A DNA stretch of 64,000 nt from Skermanella aerolata KACC 11604 (GCF_000936425.1 NZ_AVFK01000011.1:1-64000); one strand, 5' to 3'; numbered from the stretch's first letter, positions 36,659-46,057 are shown. Numbers and translations are program-made. The notes: generated by a model not told the origin, from the sequence alone.

Positions 36659-38062
36659 ATGCCCTTAGACGAGGCGTCTTCCCGAAGCTCGACCATTTCC
36701 AGAACGCTCGCCGATTTCGCGGCCGGTCTGACCTGGGACGGCATTCCGAAGGACGTTCGCGTCCGCGCCGTCCATCACATGCTCGATGCCGTCGGCATCG
36801 CCCTGGTTTCCGGCACCTACGACTTCGCCCACCGCACCCTGACGGCGCTATCCGGCCTGTCCGGCGCCGCCGAGAAGTCGGTCGGCGTGATCGGCCGACC
36901 GGTCCGGCTGGCGCCGCGCGACGCGGCCCTGGTCAACGGCATCCTGTGCCACGGCTTGGACTTCGACGACACGCATCTAGGCGGGGTGGTCCATCCGACA
37001 GTCAGCGCCCTGCCCTGCGCGTTGTCCGCCGGTGTCCAGGCGGGCTCCAGCGGCAAGGACCTGATCGTCGCCTATATCCTGGGGATCGAGGTCGCGGCCC
37101 GGCTCGGCGCGGTCGCCAAGGGCGGTTTCCATCAGGTTGGATTCCACCCAACCGGCCTGGTCGGCACCTTCTCCTCCGCCCTTGTCGCCGGCAAGCTGTT
37201 CGGCCTGTCGGCACGGGAACTGACGCAGGCCCAGGGCATCGCGCTCAGCATGGGCGCCGGCAGCCTGGAGTTCCTGGAGGACGGGGCCTGGACCAAGCGC
37301 ATGCATCCGGGCTGGGCGGCATCGTCCGGCATCACGGCGGCGGCCCTGGCGCGGGAAGGTTTCGTCGGAGCCGCGGCGCCGTACGAGGGACGGTTCGGCC
37401 TGTACAACGCCTATCTCGGACCGCGCGCGGCGGAGGCGGATCTGGCCCTTGCCACGGCCGGACTGGGCGACCGATGGGAGCTGAACCAGACCGCCATCAA
37501 GCCCTTCCCGGCCTGCCACTTCACCCACGCCTGCATCGACGCCGCCATCCGGCTTTCGCCCGGTCTCGACATCGGCAGGATCCGCCGCATCCGTGCGCTG
37601 GTGCCGGCGGAGGTCGTCAAGACGGTGTGCGAGCCGGTCGCCAGCAAGAAGCGGCCGGCCAACTCCTATGATGCCCAGTTCAGTATTCCCTATCTGGTCG
37701 CGGTCGGGCTTCTGCATGGACGGATGGGCCTGGGCGACCTGGAGCCCGGCATGCTGGGCGACCCCGGGCTGCTGGCGCTGGCCGCCAAGGTCGATTACGA
37801 GGTCGATCCGAAATCGGGCTTCCCGCGCCACTACTCCGGCGAAGTCATCGTGGAGATGGCCGACGGCCAGACGCTGAGCCACCGCGAACAGATCAACCGC
37901 GGCGCTCCCGACCGTCCTCTGACGAACGACGAGATCGTCGAGAAATACCGGATCAACGCGGCGCTGGCCGTTTCGCCGGAGCGGAGCCGCGCGGTGGAAG
38001 CCACCGTCCTGTCCTGCGCCGAGACCGATGCGGCGACCCTTTCGGCCGATCTTACGGCCTGA
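36659..38062 (+). CDS. MmgE/PrpD-family protein
   Basis: 467 residues, full length for the family; GGGAG lies 7 bases before the ATG. Recognisable parts are the N-terminal helical domain (TLADFAAGLTW, VRAVHHMLDAVGIALV), LVNGILCHGLDFDDTHLGG, HPTGLVGTFSSALVAGKLFGL, and IKPFPACHFTHACIDAAI. Family members include 2-methylcitrate dehydratase, cis-aconitate decarboxylase (which makes itaconate) and iminodisuccinate epimerase, all acting on short branched or substituted polycarboxylates without cofactors. It heads the long catabolic operon and is the first gene behind operator A. The exact reaction cannot be read from the sequence. Confidence 0.88.
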   Translation: MPLDEASSRSSTISRTLADFAAGLTWDGIPKDVRVRAVHHMLDAVGIALVSGTYDFAHRTLTALSGLSGAAEKSVGVIGRPVRLAPRDAALVNGILCHGLDFDDTHLGGVVHPTVSALPCALSAGVQAGSSGKDLIVAYILGIEVAARLGAVAKGGFHQVGFHPTGLVGTFSSALVAGKLFGLSARELTQAQGIALSMGAGSLEFLEDGAWTKRMHPGWAASSGITAAALAREGFVGAAAPYEGRFGLYNAYLGPRAAEADLALATAGLGDRWELNQTAIKPFPACHFTHACIDAAIRLSPGLDIGRIRRIRALVPAEVVKTVCEPVASKKRPANSYDAQFSIPYLVAVGLLHGRMGLGDLEPGMLGDPGLLALAAKVDYEVDPKSGFPRHYSGEVIVEMADGQTLSHREQINRGAPDRPLTNDEIVEKYRINAALAVSPERSRAVEATVLSCAETDAATLSADLTA

Positions 38063-38086
38063 CGAACATTAGGAGTTTGCGACGAC

Positions 38087-39277
38087 ATGACCGCCGCCCC
38101 CCTCAGCACCAATCCGGCCGGCGATTTGGCCGACCGGCTCGACCAAGAACGCATGATCCTCGACAGCATCGGACGCTTCCTGGACCGCGACGTCAAACCC
38201 TATGCCCAGCATCTTGAGCACGATGACATCTACCCGACGGAAATCGTCGGCAAGATGAAGGAACTCGGCCTGTTCGGCGCCACCATCCCCGAGGAATATG
38301 GCGGCCTCGGGCTAGCCCCCAGCACCTATGCCGCCGTGATCGAGCGGATTTCGCGGGTCTGGATGTCGCTGACGGGCATCATCAACTCCCACCTCATCAT
38401 GGCTCACGTGGTCAACAAGATGGGCACGCCGGAGCAGCGCGCCCGCTTCCTGCCGCTGTTCGCCGCCGGCGAGGTCCGGGGCGGTCTGGCCCTGACCGAA
38501 CCGGACTGCGGCACCGACCTTCAGGCGATCCGGACGACGGCCCGGCGCGACGGCGACGACTACGTGATCAACGGCACCAAGACCTGGATCTCCAACGGGA
38601 TCGAGGGGTCCTGCTTCGCCCTGCTGGTCAAGACCGACACCACGGCCCAGCCACGCCACAAGGGCATGACCATGTTCCTGGCCGAGAAGCGGCAGGGATT
38701 CCGCGTCAGCAAGAAGCTGGAGAAGCTCGGCTACAAGGGCATCGACAGCGCCGAACTGGTGTTCGAGGACTACCGCGTCCCGGCCGACTGCCTGATCGGC
38801 GGCAAGGAAGGCACCGGCCTGCAATGCGCGATCTCGGGTCTTGAACTTGGCCGCGTCAACGTCGCGGCGCGCGGTGTCGGCGTCGCTCAGGCGGCGCTGG
38901 ACGAGTCGGTCAAGTACAGCCAGCAGCGGACCACCTTCGGCAAGCCGATCCACGAGCATCAGGCGATAGCGCTCAAGCTGGCCGATATGGCGACCCGCAC
39001 GGAAGCCGCCCGGCTGCTGGTCCGGAAGGCAGCGGAAGCACTGGACCGGGGCGACCGCTGCGACATGGAAGCGGGCATGGCCAAGCTGTTCGCCAGTGAA
39101 GCCGCTATCGAGAACTCGCTGGAGGCGCTGCGCATCCACGGCGGCTACGGCTATTCCAAGGAGTTCATCGTCGAGCGGCTGTACCGCGACGCTCCGCTGC
39201 TGGCGATCGGCGAAGGCACCAACGAGCTTCAGCGGCTGATCATCGCCAAGCGCCTGATCGAGCAGAACCCGATATGA
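38087..39277 (+). CDS. Acyl-CoA dehydrogenase
   Basis: 396 residues, typical soluble FAD enzyme. N-terminal helices, then FGATIPEEYGGLGLAPSTYA, the beta-domain FAD contacts LTEPDCGTDLQAIRTTARR and GTKTWISNGIEGS, and the C-terminal RTTFGKPIHEHQAIALKLADM, LRIHGGYGYSKEFIVERLYRD and GEGTNELQRLIIAKRL. It would oxidise an acyl-CoA to a 2,3-enoyl-CoA, passing electrons to electron-transfer flavoprotein. It lies 24 bp after the PrpD-like gene, and its stop overlaps the CoA transferase start by four bases. In context the substrate is probably a short dicarboxylyl-CoA (inference). Confidence 0.92.
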   Translation: MTAAPLSTNPAGDLADRLDQERMILDSIGRFLDRDVKPYAQHLEHDDIYPTEIVGKMKELGLFGATIPEEYGGLGLAPSTYAAVIERISRVWMSLTGIINSHLIMAHVVNKMGTPEQRARFLPLFAAGEVRGGLALTEPDCGTDLQAIRTTARRDGDDYVINGTKTWISNGIEGSCFALLVKTDTTAQPRHKGMTMFLAEKRQGFRVSKKLEKLGYKGIDSAELVFEDYRVPADCLIGGKEGTGLQCAISGLELGRVNVAARGVGVAQAALDESVKYSQQRTTFGKPIHEHQAIALKLADMATRTEAARLLVRKAAEALDRGDRCDMEAGMAKLFASEAAIENSLEALRIHGGYGYSKEFIVERLYRDAPLLAIGEGTNELQRLIIAKRLIEQNPI

Positions 39278-40515
39278 CCGGCACCCCTTCATCCCAGCCC
39301 CATGCGGCCGAACCGGCGGCCCTACCGCTTGCCGGCATGACCATCGTCGCGGTCGAGCAGTACGGCGCCGGTCCGTTCGGCACCATGCTGCTGGCCGACC
39401 TCGGCGCCACCGTCATCAAGATCGAGAACCCCGCCGACGGCGGCGATGTCGGGCGCGCCGTGGGGCCGCACTTCTTCGGTCCGGGCGACAGTCACTTCTA
39501 CCAGTCGTTCAATCGCAACAAGCGCAGCATCACGCTGAACCTGAAGAAGCCGGAAGCGCGGGAGATCCTGCACGACCTCGTCCGACATGCCGACGGCGTC
39601 CTGGACAACCTGCGCGGCGACCAGCCGGAAAAGCTGGGACTGACCTATGACGCGCTGAAGTCCGTCAATCCCCGGATCGTCTGTGCCCACCTGTCCGCTT
39701 ATGGCAGGACGGGGTCGCGGCGATCGTGGCCCGGCTACGACTACCTAATGCAGGCGGAGGCAGGATACCTGAGCGTGACCGGCGAGCCGGACGGACCGCC
39801 GACCCGGTTCGGCCTGTCGATCGTCGACCTGATGACCGGCCAGATATGCGCCTTCGGGCTGCTGGCCGGCATCACCGGCGCCCGCGCCACCGGCATCGGC
39901 CGCGATGTCGACGTTTCCCTGTTCGATGTGGCGCTCCACAACGTCAACTACCTCGCGACGTGGTATCTCAACGCCGATCACCTCCAGGGCCGCGAGCCGC
40001 GCGGCGCCCACCCGTCCCTCACCCCCAGCCAGCTCTACCGGACGCAGGACGGCTGGATACTGATCATGTGCAACAAGGAGAAGTTCTGGCCGATCCTGGC
40101 GGACAAGCTGGGCCGTCCGGAATGGGGGACCGATCCGGCCTTTGCCACCTTCAAGGCTCGGCTCGCCAACCGCGCACAGTTGACCGAACTGATGGACGAG
40201 GCGCTGTCCCACCGCACCACGACGGAGTGGATATCGGTCTTCGGCGGCCAGATCCCGGCCGCCCCGGTGCTGGATATCGGACAGGCGCTGAACAATCCCT
40301 TCGTCGCCGAACAGGGCAACGTCGCGGAGTTCGCCGGGCACGGCGACGCTTTGGGGCGGCCGCTCAGGATGCTGAAGGGTCCGTTCCGCTTGTCCGACGC
40401 CGAACTGCCGACCCGGCCGGCGCCTGAAATGGGCGAAGCCAGCACCTCGATCCTGTCCGAACTGGGATATAGTGCCGATCGTCTCAAGCATCTGAAAGAG
40501 ATCGGTGTTCTATGA
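39274..40515 (+). CDS. CaiB/BaiF family (class III) CoA transferase
   Basis: 413 residues, one copy of the family fold. Typical stretches are GAGPFGTMLLADLGATVIKIENPADGGDVGR, YQSFNRNKRSITLNLKKPEAR, LRGDQPEKLGLTYDALKSVNPRIV and FGLSIVDLMTGQICAFGLLAG, where the Asp aligns with the catalytic aspartate that forms the acyl-enzyme. It would activate a carboxylic acid with CoA from succinyl-CoA or another donor, supplying the dehydrogenase. Translational overlaps (ATGA) join it to both the dehydrogenase and the GntR gene. Confidence 0.92.
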   Translation: MTGTPSSQPHAAEPAALPLAGMTIVAVEQYGAGPFGTMLLADLGATVIKIENPADGGDVGRAVGPHFFGPGDSHFYQSFNRNKRSITLNLKKPEAREILHDLVRHADGVLDNLRGDQPEKLGLTYDALKSVNPRIVCAHLSAYGRTGSRRSWPGYDYLMQAEAGYLSVTGEPDGPPTRFGLSIVDLMTGQICAFGLLAGITGARATGIGRDVDVSLFDVALHNVNYLATWYLNADHLQGREPRGAHPSLTPSQLYRTQDGWILIMCNKEKFWPILADKLGRPEWGTDPAFATFKARLANRAQLTELMDEALSHRTTTEWISVFGGQIPAAPVLDIGQALNNPFVAEQGNVAEFAGHGDALGRPLRMLKGPFRLSDAELPTRPAPEMGEASTSILSELGYSADRLKHLKEIGVL

Positions 40516-41306
40516 CCAACCCCGCGCCCCAGCCATCGCCACAGCCTTCGCCCGAGATCCCCCGCTACCAGGAGATCGTCAGCATCCTGCTGAAGGAGAT
40601 CGAGCAGGGCGCCTATCGGCTTGGGGCGCGGATGCCGACTGAGTTCGAACTGTGCAGCCGCTTCGACGTCAGCCGCTACACGGTGCGCGAGGCGATGCGC
40701 AAGCTTGAGGACATGGGGCTGGTCTCGCGCCGGCCCGGCATCGGCACGATCCTGGCGGCGACCACGGCGGACGGCCGCTACGCCAACTCGATCAACTCCC
40801 TGGACGAGCTGATGCAGTACGCCAGCGACACCCGGATGGAAGTGCTGGGTACGGAGCTGATCGAGGCCGACGAGGAACTGGCGGCCCTGATGAACTGCGA
40901 ACCGGGAACGCCGTGGTACAGGATGGATGCCCAGCGCTGGGCGTCCGACACCCGCAAGCCTTTCTGCACGACCACGTTGTGGGTGCGCGGCGACTTCGCC
41001 GGCATCGTACCGAGGATCGGCAAGGAGCAGCGGGCGGTCTACCGCATGATCGAGGAAGCCCACGGCGTCACGATCCGGGAAGTGCTTCAGGACATCGAGG
41101 GTATCGTGCTGGACGACCGCACCGCCGCGACGCTCGATGCCCCGGCCGGCTCGGCGGGGCTGAAGATCACCCGGCTCTATCTGGGCACCGACGGGCAGGT
41201 GTTCGAAGGCTCCGTCAACATCCATCCCACCGGCCGTTTCCGCTATTCGATGAGGCTCCAGCGCCAGGACAATCCGTCCGGCCGGCGCAAGGGCACCCGT
41301 GACTGA
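40512..41306 (+). CDS. GntR-family regulator with UTRA ligand domain (HutC type)
   Basis: 264 residues. The winged helix-turn-helix is at about 15-80 (IVSILLKEIEQGAYRLGARMPTE, FDVSRYTVREAMRKLEDMGLV, RRPGIGTIL). The UTRA-type effector domain fills about 95-250, with a final hydrophobic TRLYLGTDGQVFEGSVNIHP. HutC-type regulators usually repress catabolic genes until a pathway intermediate binds. The gene overlaps the CoA transferase by four bases, so it is controlled by operator A together with the pathway. The palindrome TGTCCGGACA, found at four places in this cluster, is its probable site. Confidence 0.92.
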   Translation: MTNPAPQPSPQPSPEIPRYQEIVSILLKEIEQGAYRLGARMPTEFELCSRFDVSRYTVREAMRKLEDMGLVSRRPGIGTILAATTADGRYANSINSLDELMQYASDTRMEVLGTELIEADEELAALMNCEPGTPWYRMDAQRWASDTRKPFCTTTLWVRGDFAGIVPRIGKEQRAVYRMIEEAHGVTIREVLQDIEGIVLDDRTAATLDAPAGSAGLKITRLYLGTDGQVFEGSVNIHPTGRFRYSMRLQRQDNPSGRRKGTRD

Positions 41307-41333
41307 ATGCGCCGCAGATGAGGGAGCAACTTC

Positions 41334-41534
41334 ATGACTGATCCATCCCCGGCCGCCGGCTTGATCCGGAACTGGCACGGCATTTCCCTCACCGGCGCCG
41401 ATGCGGTGCTGGCCGATGCGGCACTCGACCGCTCGCTGGCCGCCTTGAACGCGGCCGGTGCCGGCCAATTGGGCTTCGACCAGGAAACGAACCGCTTCGT
41501 CACCCTCCTGACCGAAGCCGGAGAGCGGTCTTGA
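41334..41534 (+). CDS. AtzG-like small amidase-associated subunit
   Basis: 66 residues, acidic, mostly helical. It begins SPAAGLIRNWHGISLTGAD and ends LGFDQETNRFVTLLTEAG. Tiny proteins of this shape (DUF4089/AtzG type) are encoded directly before AtzE-like amidases and form a GatC-like complex with them. Here the amidase starts on the overlapping TTGA at 41531, strong support for a two-subunit enzyme. GAGGGAGCAACTTC precedes the ATG. Confidence 0.75.
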   Translation: MTDPSPAAGLIRNWHGISLTGADAVLADAALDRSLAALNAAGAGQLGFDQETNRFVTLLTEAGERS

Positions 41535-42967
41535 GCGTCGCCGATCCCTGGACGCTGTCGCTCTGCGAGGCCGCCGACGCCGTCCGATCGGGACGGATCA
41601 AGGCGGAGGCCCTTGCCGAAGCCTGTCTCGACCGCATCGAACAGGCCGGCCATCTCAACTGCGTCGTCGCCGCCGACCGCGACGCGGCACTGGAAAGCGC
41701 TCGCATCACCGATCGCGCCATCGCACAGGGACGCGATCCCGGCGTCCTAGGCGGCGTGCCGCTCGCCCACAAGGACATGTTCTACCGCAAGGGCCGGGTG
41801 ACGGAATGCGGCTCCCTGATCCGGCGGGGCTTCGTGCCCGACGCGACAGCGGCGGTCCTGGAGCGGCTGGACCGGGCGGGCGCCGTCGATCTCGCGCGCC
41901 TGCACATGGCGGAATTCGCGATGGGGCCGAGCGGCCACAACGCCCATCTCGGGCGGTGCCGCAACCCGTGGAACCCCGATCACATCACCGGCGGCTCGTC
42001 GAGCGGATCGGGATCGGCGGTCGCGGCTCGGCTGGCGTTCGGAGCGCTCGGCTCCGATACCGGCGGCTCAGTCCGGCTGCCGGCCGCGATGTGCGGCGTA
42101 GTCGGCCTGAAGCCGACCCAGGGCCGCGTCAGCCGCTACGGCAGCATGCCGCTGTCGGACTCGCTGGACTGCATCGGGCCGCTGGCGCGGACGGTGCGCG
42201 ACGTCGCCCGGCTGATGGGCGTGCTGGCCGGCGCCGATCCGCGCGATCCCGGCACGGTCGCAGCCGCCGTACCCGACTACGAAGCTGCCCTGGACGGAGC
42301 CTCCGCCGGCCGCCTCGACGGCGTCCGGATTGGGTTGCCGACCAGCTTCTATTTCGACGGCCTGGACCCGGAGGTCGCGGAACTGGTGGATGCGGCGCGG
42401 CGCACGCTGGAGAGCCTTGGCGCCGGCGTCGTCGACGTCGATATTCCCGACCACCGGCAGCTCGGCGAGCTTGCCGGCGTCGTCTTCACGCCGGAAGCGG
42501 CGACCCTTCATCTGCCGTGGCTACGCGATCGACCCGGCGACTATGGCGAACAGGTCCGTGCCCGCCTGCTTCAAGGCCTGACGCTTCCGGCGACGGCCTA
42601 TCTCCAGGCCAGGACCCTGCGCGGCCGGATGCTTGCCGACATGGTCGAAGGGCCGCTCCGGCACTGCGACGCCCTGCTGACGCCGGTGCTGAAGCATCCC
42701 GTTCCGACCGGAGCCGAAACGGATGTCGGCGCCGGCGCGGGAATGGCGAAGGTCGTCGGCGGCCTTGCCGAACTGACACGGCCGCTCTCATACCTGGGAC
42801 TGCCCGGCCTGTCGGTCCCGGCCGGTTTCACCGCCAACGGCCTGCCGACCGCCATCCAGCTGATCGGCAAACCATTTTCCGAAGGGGAGCTGCTGTCCAT
42901 CGGCCATGCCTATGAAGTGGCATCCGGATGGACGCGCCAAGCACCGTCTCTCCAATCCCGAAGCTGA
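41531..42967 (+). CDS. Amidase-signature hydrolase (AtzE-like)
   Basis: 478 residues from TTG 41531, overlapping the small-subunit stop. The Ser-cisSer-Lys triad is intact: Lys in LAHKDMFYRKG, the first Ser in TGGSSSGSGSAVA and the nucleophile Ser in SDTGGSVRLPAAMCGVVGLKPTQGR. The fold matches GatA-like amidases and AtzE, which hydrolyses 1-carboxybiuret with its AtzG partner. In this cluster it would release an acid from an amide precursor or remove an amide nitrogen before CoA activation (inference). Glutamyl-tRNA amidotransferase is unlikely because no gatB or gatC is near. Confidence 0.88.
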   Translation: MSVADPWTLSLCEAADAVRSGRIKAEALAEACLDRIEQAGHLNCVVAADRDAALESARITDRAIAQGRDPGVLGGVPLAHKDMFYRKGRVTECGSLIRRGFVPDATAAVLERLDRAGAVDLARLHMAEFAMGPSGHNAHLGRCRNPWNPDHITGGSSSGSGSAVAARLAFGALGSDTGGSVRLPAAMCGVVGLKPTQGRVSRYGSMPLSDSLDCIGPLARTVRDVARLMGVLAGADPRDPGTVAAAVPDYEAALDGASAGRLDGVRIGLPTSFYFDGLDPEVAELVDAARRTLESLGAGVVDVDIPDHRQLGELAGVVFTPEAATLHLPWLRDRPGDYGEQVRARLLQGLTLPATAYLQARTLRGRMLADMVEGPLRHCDALLTPVLKHPVPTGAETDVGAGAGMAKVVGGLAELTRPLSYLGLPGLSVPAGFTANGLPTAIQLIGKPFSEGELLSIGHAYEVASGWTRQAPSLQSRS

Positions 42968-43019
42968 TACCGAGCAACAAGCAAGTTCCTGGGGAGGAAC
43001 ACAGCAACAAGAGGATGCC

Positions 43020-43616
43020 ATGACGGGAATAACGAGACCGGAAGCCCCTGCGGCATCCGGCGATACCCTGGCTCATGCCAACAGGTCCGAACAACCCAGC
43101 GAAAGATACACCCTGCCGCGTCCGTGGATCTGGTTCGAGGACAAGGTCCTGCTCAACATCGCCAGCCTGTTCATGGCCGCCGCGATGGGCGTGATGTTCT
43201 ACGAGGCGTCCAGCCGCTCCCTGTTCAGCGAGAGCCACTGGTGGGCGGAGGAGCTGGTCCGCTTCCTGGTCGTCTGGAGCGTCCTGCTGGCGCTGAGCGC
43301 CGCCAGCCGCGACCACCACTTCATCCGTATGGAACTTCTGATCCAGCGCCTGCCGCGCGGGGTCCGGATGGGGCTCAACTGGCTCAACTGCATACTCGGC
43401 ATGGCGTTCGCGTCGGTGCTGGTCTACGCCGGCTGCGTGGAGGTCATGCACCTGCACCGGATCGGCATGATGACGGAATCGAGTCTTGACCTGCCGCTCT
43501 GGCAGGTGCGCCTGATCATGCCGCTGGGCGGCCTGCTCTATATCGGCTACTTCGTGGGAGCGGCCCTGCACCTGCTCCACGGCGTCGATCCCTTCGAGAC
43601 CGAGGAGCTACGCTGA
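43020..43616 (+). CDS. dctQ: TRAP transporter small membrane subunit (DctQ)
   Basis: 198 residues from ATG 43020, with GAGGA 6 bases before it. A 40-residue cytosolic leader precedes four membrane helices, starting LLNIASLFMAAAMGVMFYEASSR. SESHWWAEELVRFLVVWSVLLALSAA and DHHFIRMELLIQRLP are the DctQ signatures. It pairs with the large subunit that begins one base after its stop. Together with the dctP gene on the other strand it forms a sodium-driven importer for a carboxylate-type solute. Confidence 0.9.
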   Translation: MTGITRPEAPAASGDTLAHANRSEQPSERYTLPRPWIWFEDKVLLNIASLFMAAAMGVMFYEASSRSLFSESHWWAEELVRFLVVWSVLLALSAASRDHHFIRMELLIQRLPRGVRMGLNWLNCILGMAFASVLVYAGCVEVMHLHRIGMMTESSLDLPLWQVRLIMPLGGLLYIGYFVGAALHLLHGVDPFETEELR

Positions 43617-43617
43617 G

Positions 43618-44886
43618 ATGACCGTCGCATTGGCAGTCCTGGCCCTGCTGGCGCTGATCGCCGCGGGCATCCATGTCGGCATAGCGCTGGGCATCATCGC
43701 GGCGGGGCTGATGCTGTTCAGCTTCAACATCCCGCCCGTCCTGATCGCCCAGACCGCCTGGGGTTCGATCGACAGCTACGCGCTGGTCGCCATCCCGTTC
43801 TTCATCTTCTCCGGCAACCTGATGTCGCAGGGCAACCTCGCGCTCGTCATCATGAACCTCGTCGCCTCGGTCGTCCGCTGCTTCAAGGGCGGTGTCGCCC
43901 TGGCGCTCGCGGTTTCCAGCATGTTCTTCGCCGCGGTCAACGGCTCCTCGGTCGCCTGCGCCGTGGCGCTCGGCCCGGCCGCCGTCAAACTCCTTCCGAA
44001 TGAGGGCTACGACGCCCGCTTCTCCGCCTCGCTGATCGCCGTCTGCGGCACACTCGGCCTGATGATCCCGCCGTCGCTCAGCTTCATCCTGATCGGCAGC
44101 ATCGTCGGCATGCCGATCCCAGACCTGTTCATCGCCGGCATCGTGCCGGGACTGCTGGAGCTGTCGCTGCTGGCGCTGGGTACCGTCCTGGTCAGCCGCC
44201 GGCGCGGCTATGGCATCGTTCAGGACCGGCCGGACTGGGCCGGTTTCCGCAAGGCCCTGCCGTCGGCCAGCGGCGCGCTGCTGATGCCGGTGCTGATCAT
44301 CGGGACGATCTACGCCGGCCTGTTCACCCCGACCGAGGTCTCGGCCCTGGCCGCCATCTATGCGGCGTTGCTGGTGCTGGTGGTCTACCGGACGGCGGAT
44401 ATCTTCGCGATCTGGCGCACGCTCCGGGAATCGGTCAAGCAGACCGTCATGATCTACGGCATCCTGCTGGGCTCCGGCCTGCTGACCGCGATGCTGACGC
44501 GGCTTGGACTGGCGGCCGAACTGACGCGCTTCGTCAGCGAAGCCGACGTGTCGCCCTTCGTCTTCCTGCTCACCGTCAACATCCTGCTGATCATCGTCGG
44601 CATGTTCCTGGACGGCGTGTCGATGATCGTGCTGCTCAGCCCAATCCTGTTTCCCCTGTCCAACGCCGTCGGAATCAACCCGATCCATTTCGCGGTCATC
44701 ATGACGGCCTTGGTCGAGATCGCGACCTTGACCCCGCCGATCGGCCTCAACCTGTTCGTCATGAGCAAGATCACCAAGATACCGGTCCACGAGATCATCC
44801 AGGGTGTGCTGCCCTTCTACGGCATCCGCCTGTTCGGTCTTCTGCTGATCAACGCGGTGCCGGCCCTGAGCCTGATGCTGCTTTGA
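43618..44886 (+). CDS. dctM: TRAP transporter large membrane subunit (DctM)
   Basis: 422 residues with about 12 membrane helices, normal for the ion-translocating subunit. Typical motifs are IPFFIFSGNLMSQG, SSMFFAAVNGSSVACAVALGP, GTLGLMIPPSLSFILIGS and LTPPIGLNLFVMSKIT. It couples solute entry to a sodium gradient, receiving solute from the periplasmic DctP protein. It is the last gene of the operon from 36659; the dctP gene converges from the other side with a terminator between. Confidence 0.93.
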   Translation: MTVALAVLALLALIAAGIHVGIALGIIAAGLMLFSFNIPPVLIAQTAWGSIDSYALVAIPFFIFSGNLMSQGNLALVIMNLVASVVRCFKGGVALALAVSSMFFAAVNGSSVACAVALGPAAVKLLPNEGYDARFSASLIAVCGTLGLMIPPSLSFILIGSIVGMPIPDLFIAGIVPGLLELSLLALGTVLVSRRRGYGIVQDRPDWAGFRKALPSASGALLMPVLIIGTIYAGLFTPTEVSALAAIYAALLVLVVYRTADIFAIWRTLRESVKQTVMIYGILLGSGLLTAMLTRLGLAAELTRFVSEADVSPFVFLLTVNILLIIVGMFLDGVSMIVLLSPILFPLSNAVGINPIHFAVIMTALVEIATLTPPIGLNLFVMSKITKIPVHEIIQGVLPFYGIRLFGLLLINAVPALSLMLL

Positions 44887-44890
44887 CATC

Positions 44891-44920
44891 AAAAAAAGGG
44901 AGGGCGGAAACCGCCCTCCC
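44891..44920 (-). terminator. Rho-independent terminator of dctP
   Basis: GGGAGGGCGG and CCGCCCTCCC (44898-44907 and 44911-44920) form a perfect 10-bp stem with an AAA loop. On the minus strand it is followed by seven T (44897-44891), 30 bp after the dctP stop. On the plus strand no T-run follows. Confidence 0.85.
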
Positions 44921-44949
44921 CTTCCCTGCTCCGCCCAGGTTTCGAAACA

Positions 44950-45957
44950 TCAGTTCGCCGAATACTTCGCCTTGATCGCTTCCATCTGCTGGGTGACCTC
45001 CGCGTAGCGGTCGCTGAAGGTGCTGCTGGCTTTCTTGGAAAGCTCCTGGAACTGCTCCCGCGAGGCGTCGTCCACCGTCGAAAGCCTACCGCCGGCCGCA
45101 AGCATCTTGTCCAGCACGAGCTTGTCGCTGTCGATCGCTTCCTGCCACTGCCGGCTCAGCATCTCCTTGGTAGTTTCCTTCACGACCTGCCGCAGGTCGT
45201 CCGGCAGGTCGGCCAGCCAATTCTTGTCCACCAGCACGGAATAGGTCAGCAGGCTCATTCCCGGCACGTAGCTGGCGACCTTGGCCGTCGTGCCGACCAT
45301 CTCCCAACCGCCGGCAGAGGTATAGATGCCGTCGATGGCACCCTGCATCAGGGCCGCCGCCATCTCGGTCGCCGGCATCGTGACGGGATTTGCGCCGAAG
45401 CGCCGCATGGTGTCCTGAAGCACGCGGCCGCCGGTCAGGCGGATCTTCATGCCGCTCAGGTCCTTAGGCGTGTCGATCTCCTTGTCCTTGGCCAGGAACA
45501 TCAGGTCCGCCGTCCGCATCAGGCCCAGCACCTCGATGCCGATATCCTCGACGTACTTCGTCATCAGCGCCGCGATCTCGTCGGAAGCGCCGGGCTTCAG
45601 CATCACCTCGTCGGTGATCATGAAGGGGAGGTTGATCACGCCGTACTGGGGAGCCAGCGATTCCAGTTGGACGCTGACCGGCCAGACCATGTGGACCGCA
45701 CCGGTGCCCAGCGCCGCCACCGCCTCCTTGTCCTTCAGGAGGGTGCCGGCATGATAGATCTTCGGTACGATCCGGCCTCCGGAGCGCTCCTTGAGCTGGC
45801 CGGCGAAATGCTCCATGGCCTGCGCCGTCCAGTGGGTGGTGGCGATCTCGTTGGTCATGACCATTTCGTAAGTCTCGGCGCGGGCCGGAGCGGCGATCCC
45901 CGTCAGGCCCATCAATGCCGCCGCGGCAGCCCCGATCAGAAGAGTCCGTCTCAGCAT
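44950..45957 (-). CDS. dctP: TRAP transporter periplasmic solute-binding protein (DctP)
   Basis: 335 residues from ATG 45957, preceded by GGGAGGAAAGCC. A signal peptide of about 27 residues ends APARA-E. The mature part begins YEMVMTNEIATTHWTAQAMEHFAGQLKERSGG and contains LTGGRVLQDTMRRFGANPVTMPATEMAAALMQGAIDGIY, where the first Arg is the conserved carboxylate-binding residue of TRAP receptors. The solute is therefore very probably an organic acid. It is divided from the membrane subunits by strand but carries two copies of the same operator upstream, so all three should be co-regulated. Confidence 0.93.
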   Translation of the reverse strand: MLRRTLLIGAAAAALMGLTGIAAPARAETYEMVMTNEIATTHWTAQAMEHFAGQLKERSGGRIVPKIYHAGTLLKDKEAVAALGTGAVHMVWPVSVQLESLAPQYGVINLPFMITDEVMLKPGASDEIAALMTKYVEDIGIEVLGLMRTADLMFLAKDKEIDTPKDLSGMKIRLTGGRVLQDTMRRFGANPVTMPATEMAAALMQGAIDGIYTSAGGWEMVGTTAKVASYVPGMSLLTYSVLVDKNWLADLPDDLRQVVKETTKEMLSRQWQEAIDSDKLVLDKMLAAGGRLSTVDDASREQFQELSKKASSTFSDRYAEVTQQMEAIKAKYSAN

Positions 45958-46027
45958 GGCTTTCCTCCCGTTGTTGAGGACCGGTCCTTGACCGGAACGG
46001 CCCCACGTTTCTGCTGGCCGAATGCTA

Positions 46028-46037
46028 TGTCCGGACA
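46028..46037. promoter_or_regulatory. TGTCCGGACA operator, copy B
   Basis: Perfect palindrome 71 bp before the dctP start, in the context TATGTCCGGACAATC. Reading towards dctP, TTTACA and TAGCAT flank it as possible -35 and -10 boxes with 18-bp spacing, so it would lie inside the promoter. Confidence 0.75.
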
Positions 46038-46057
46038 ATCATGTTTGTAAAGAGTAT

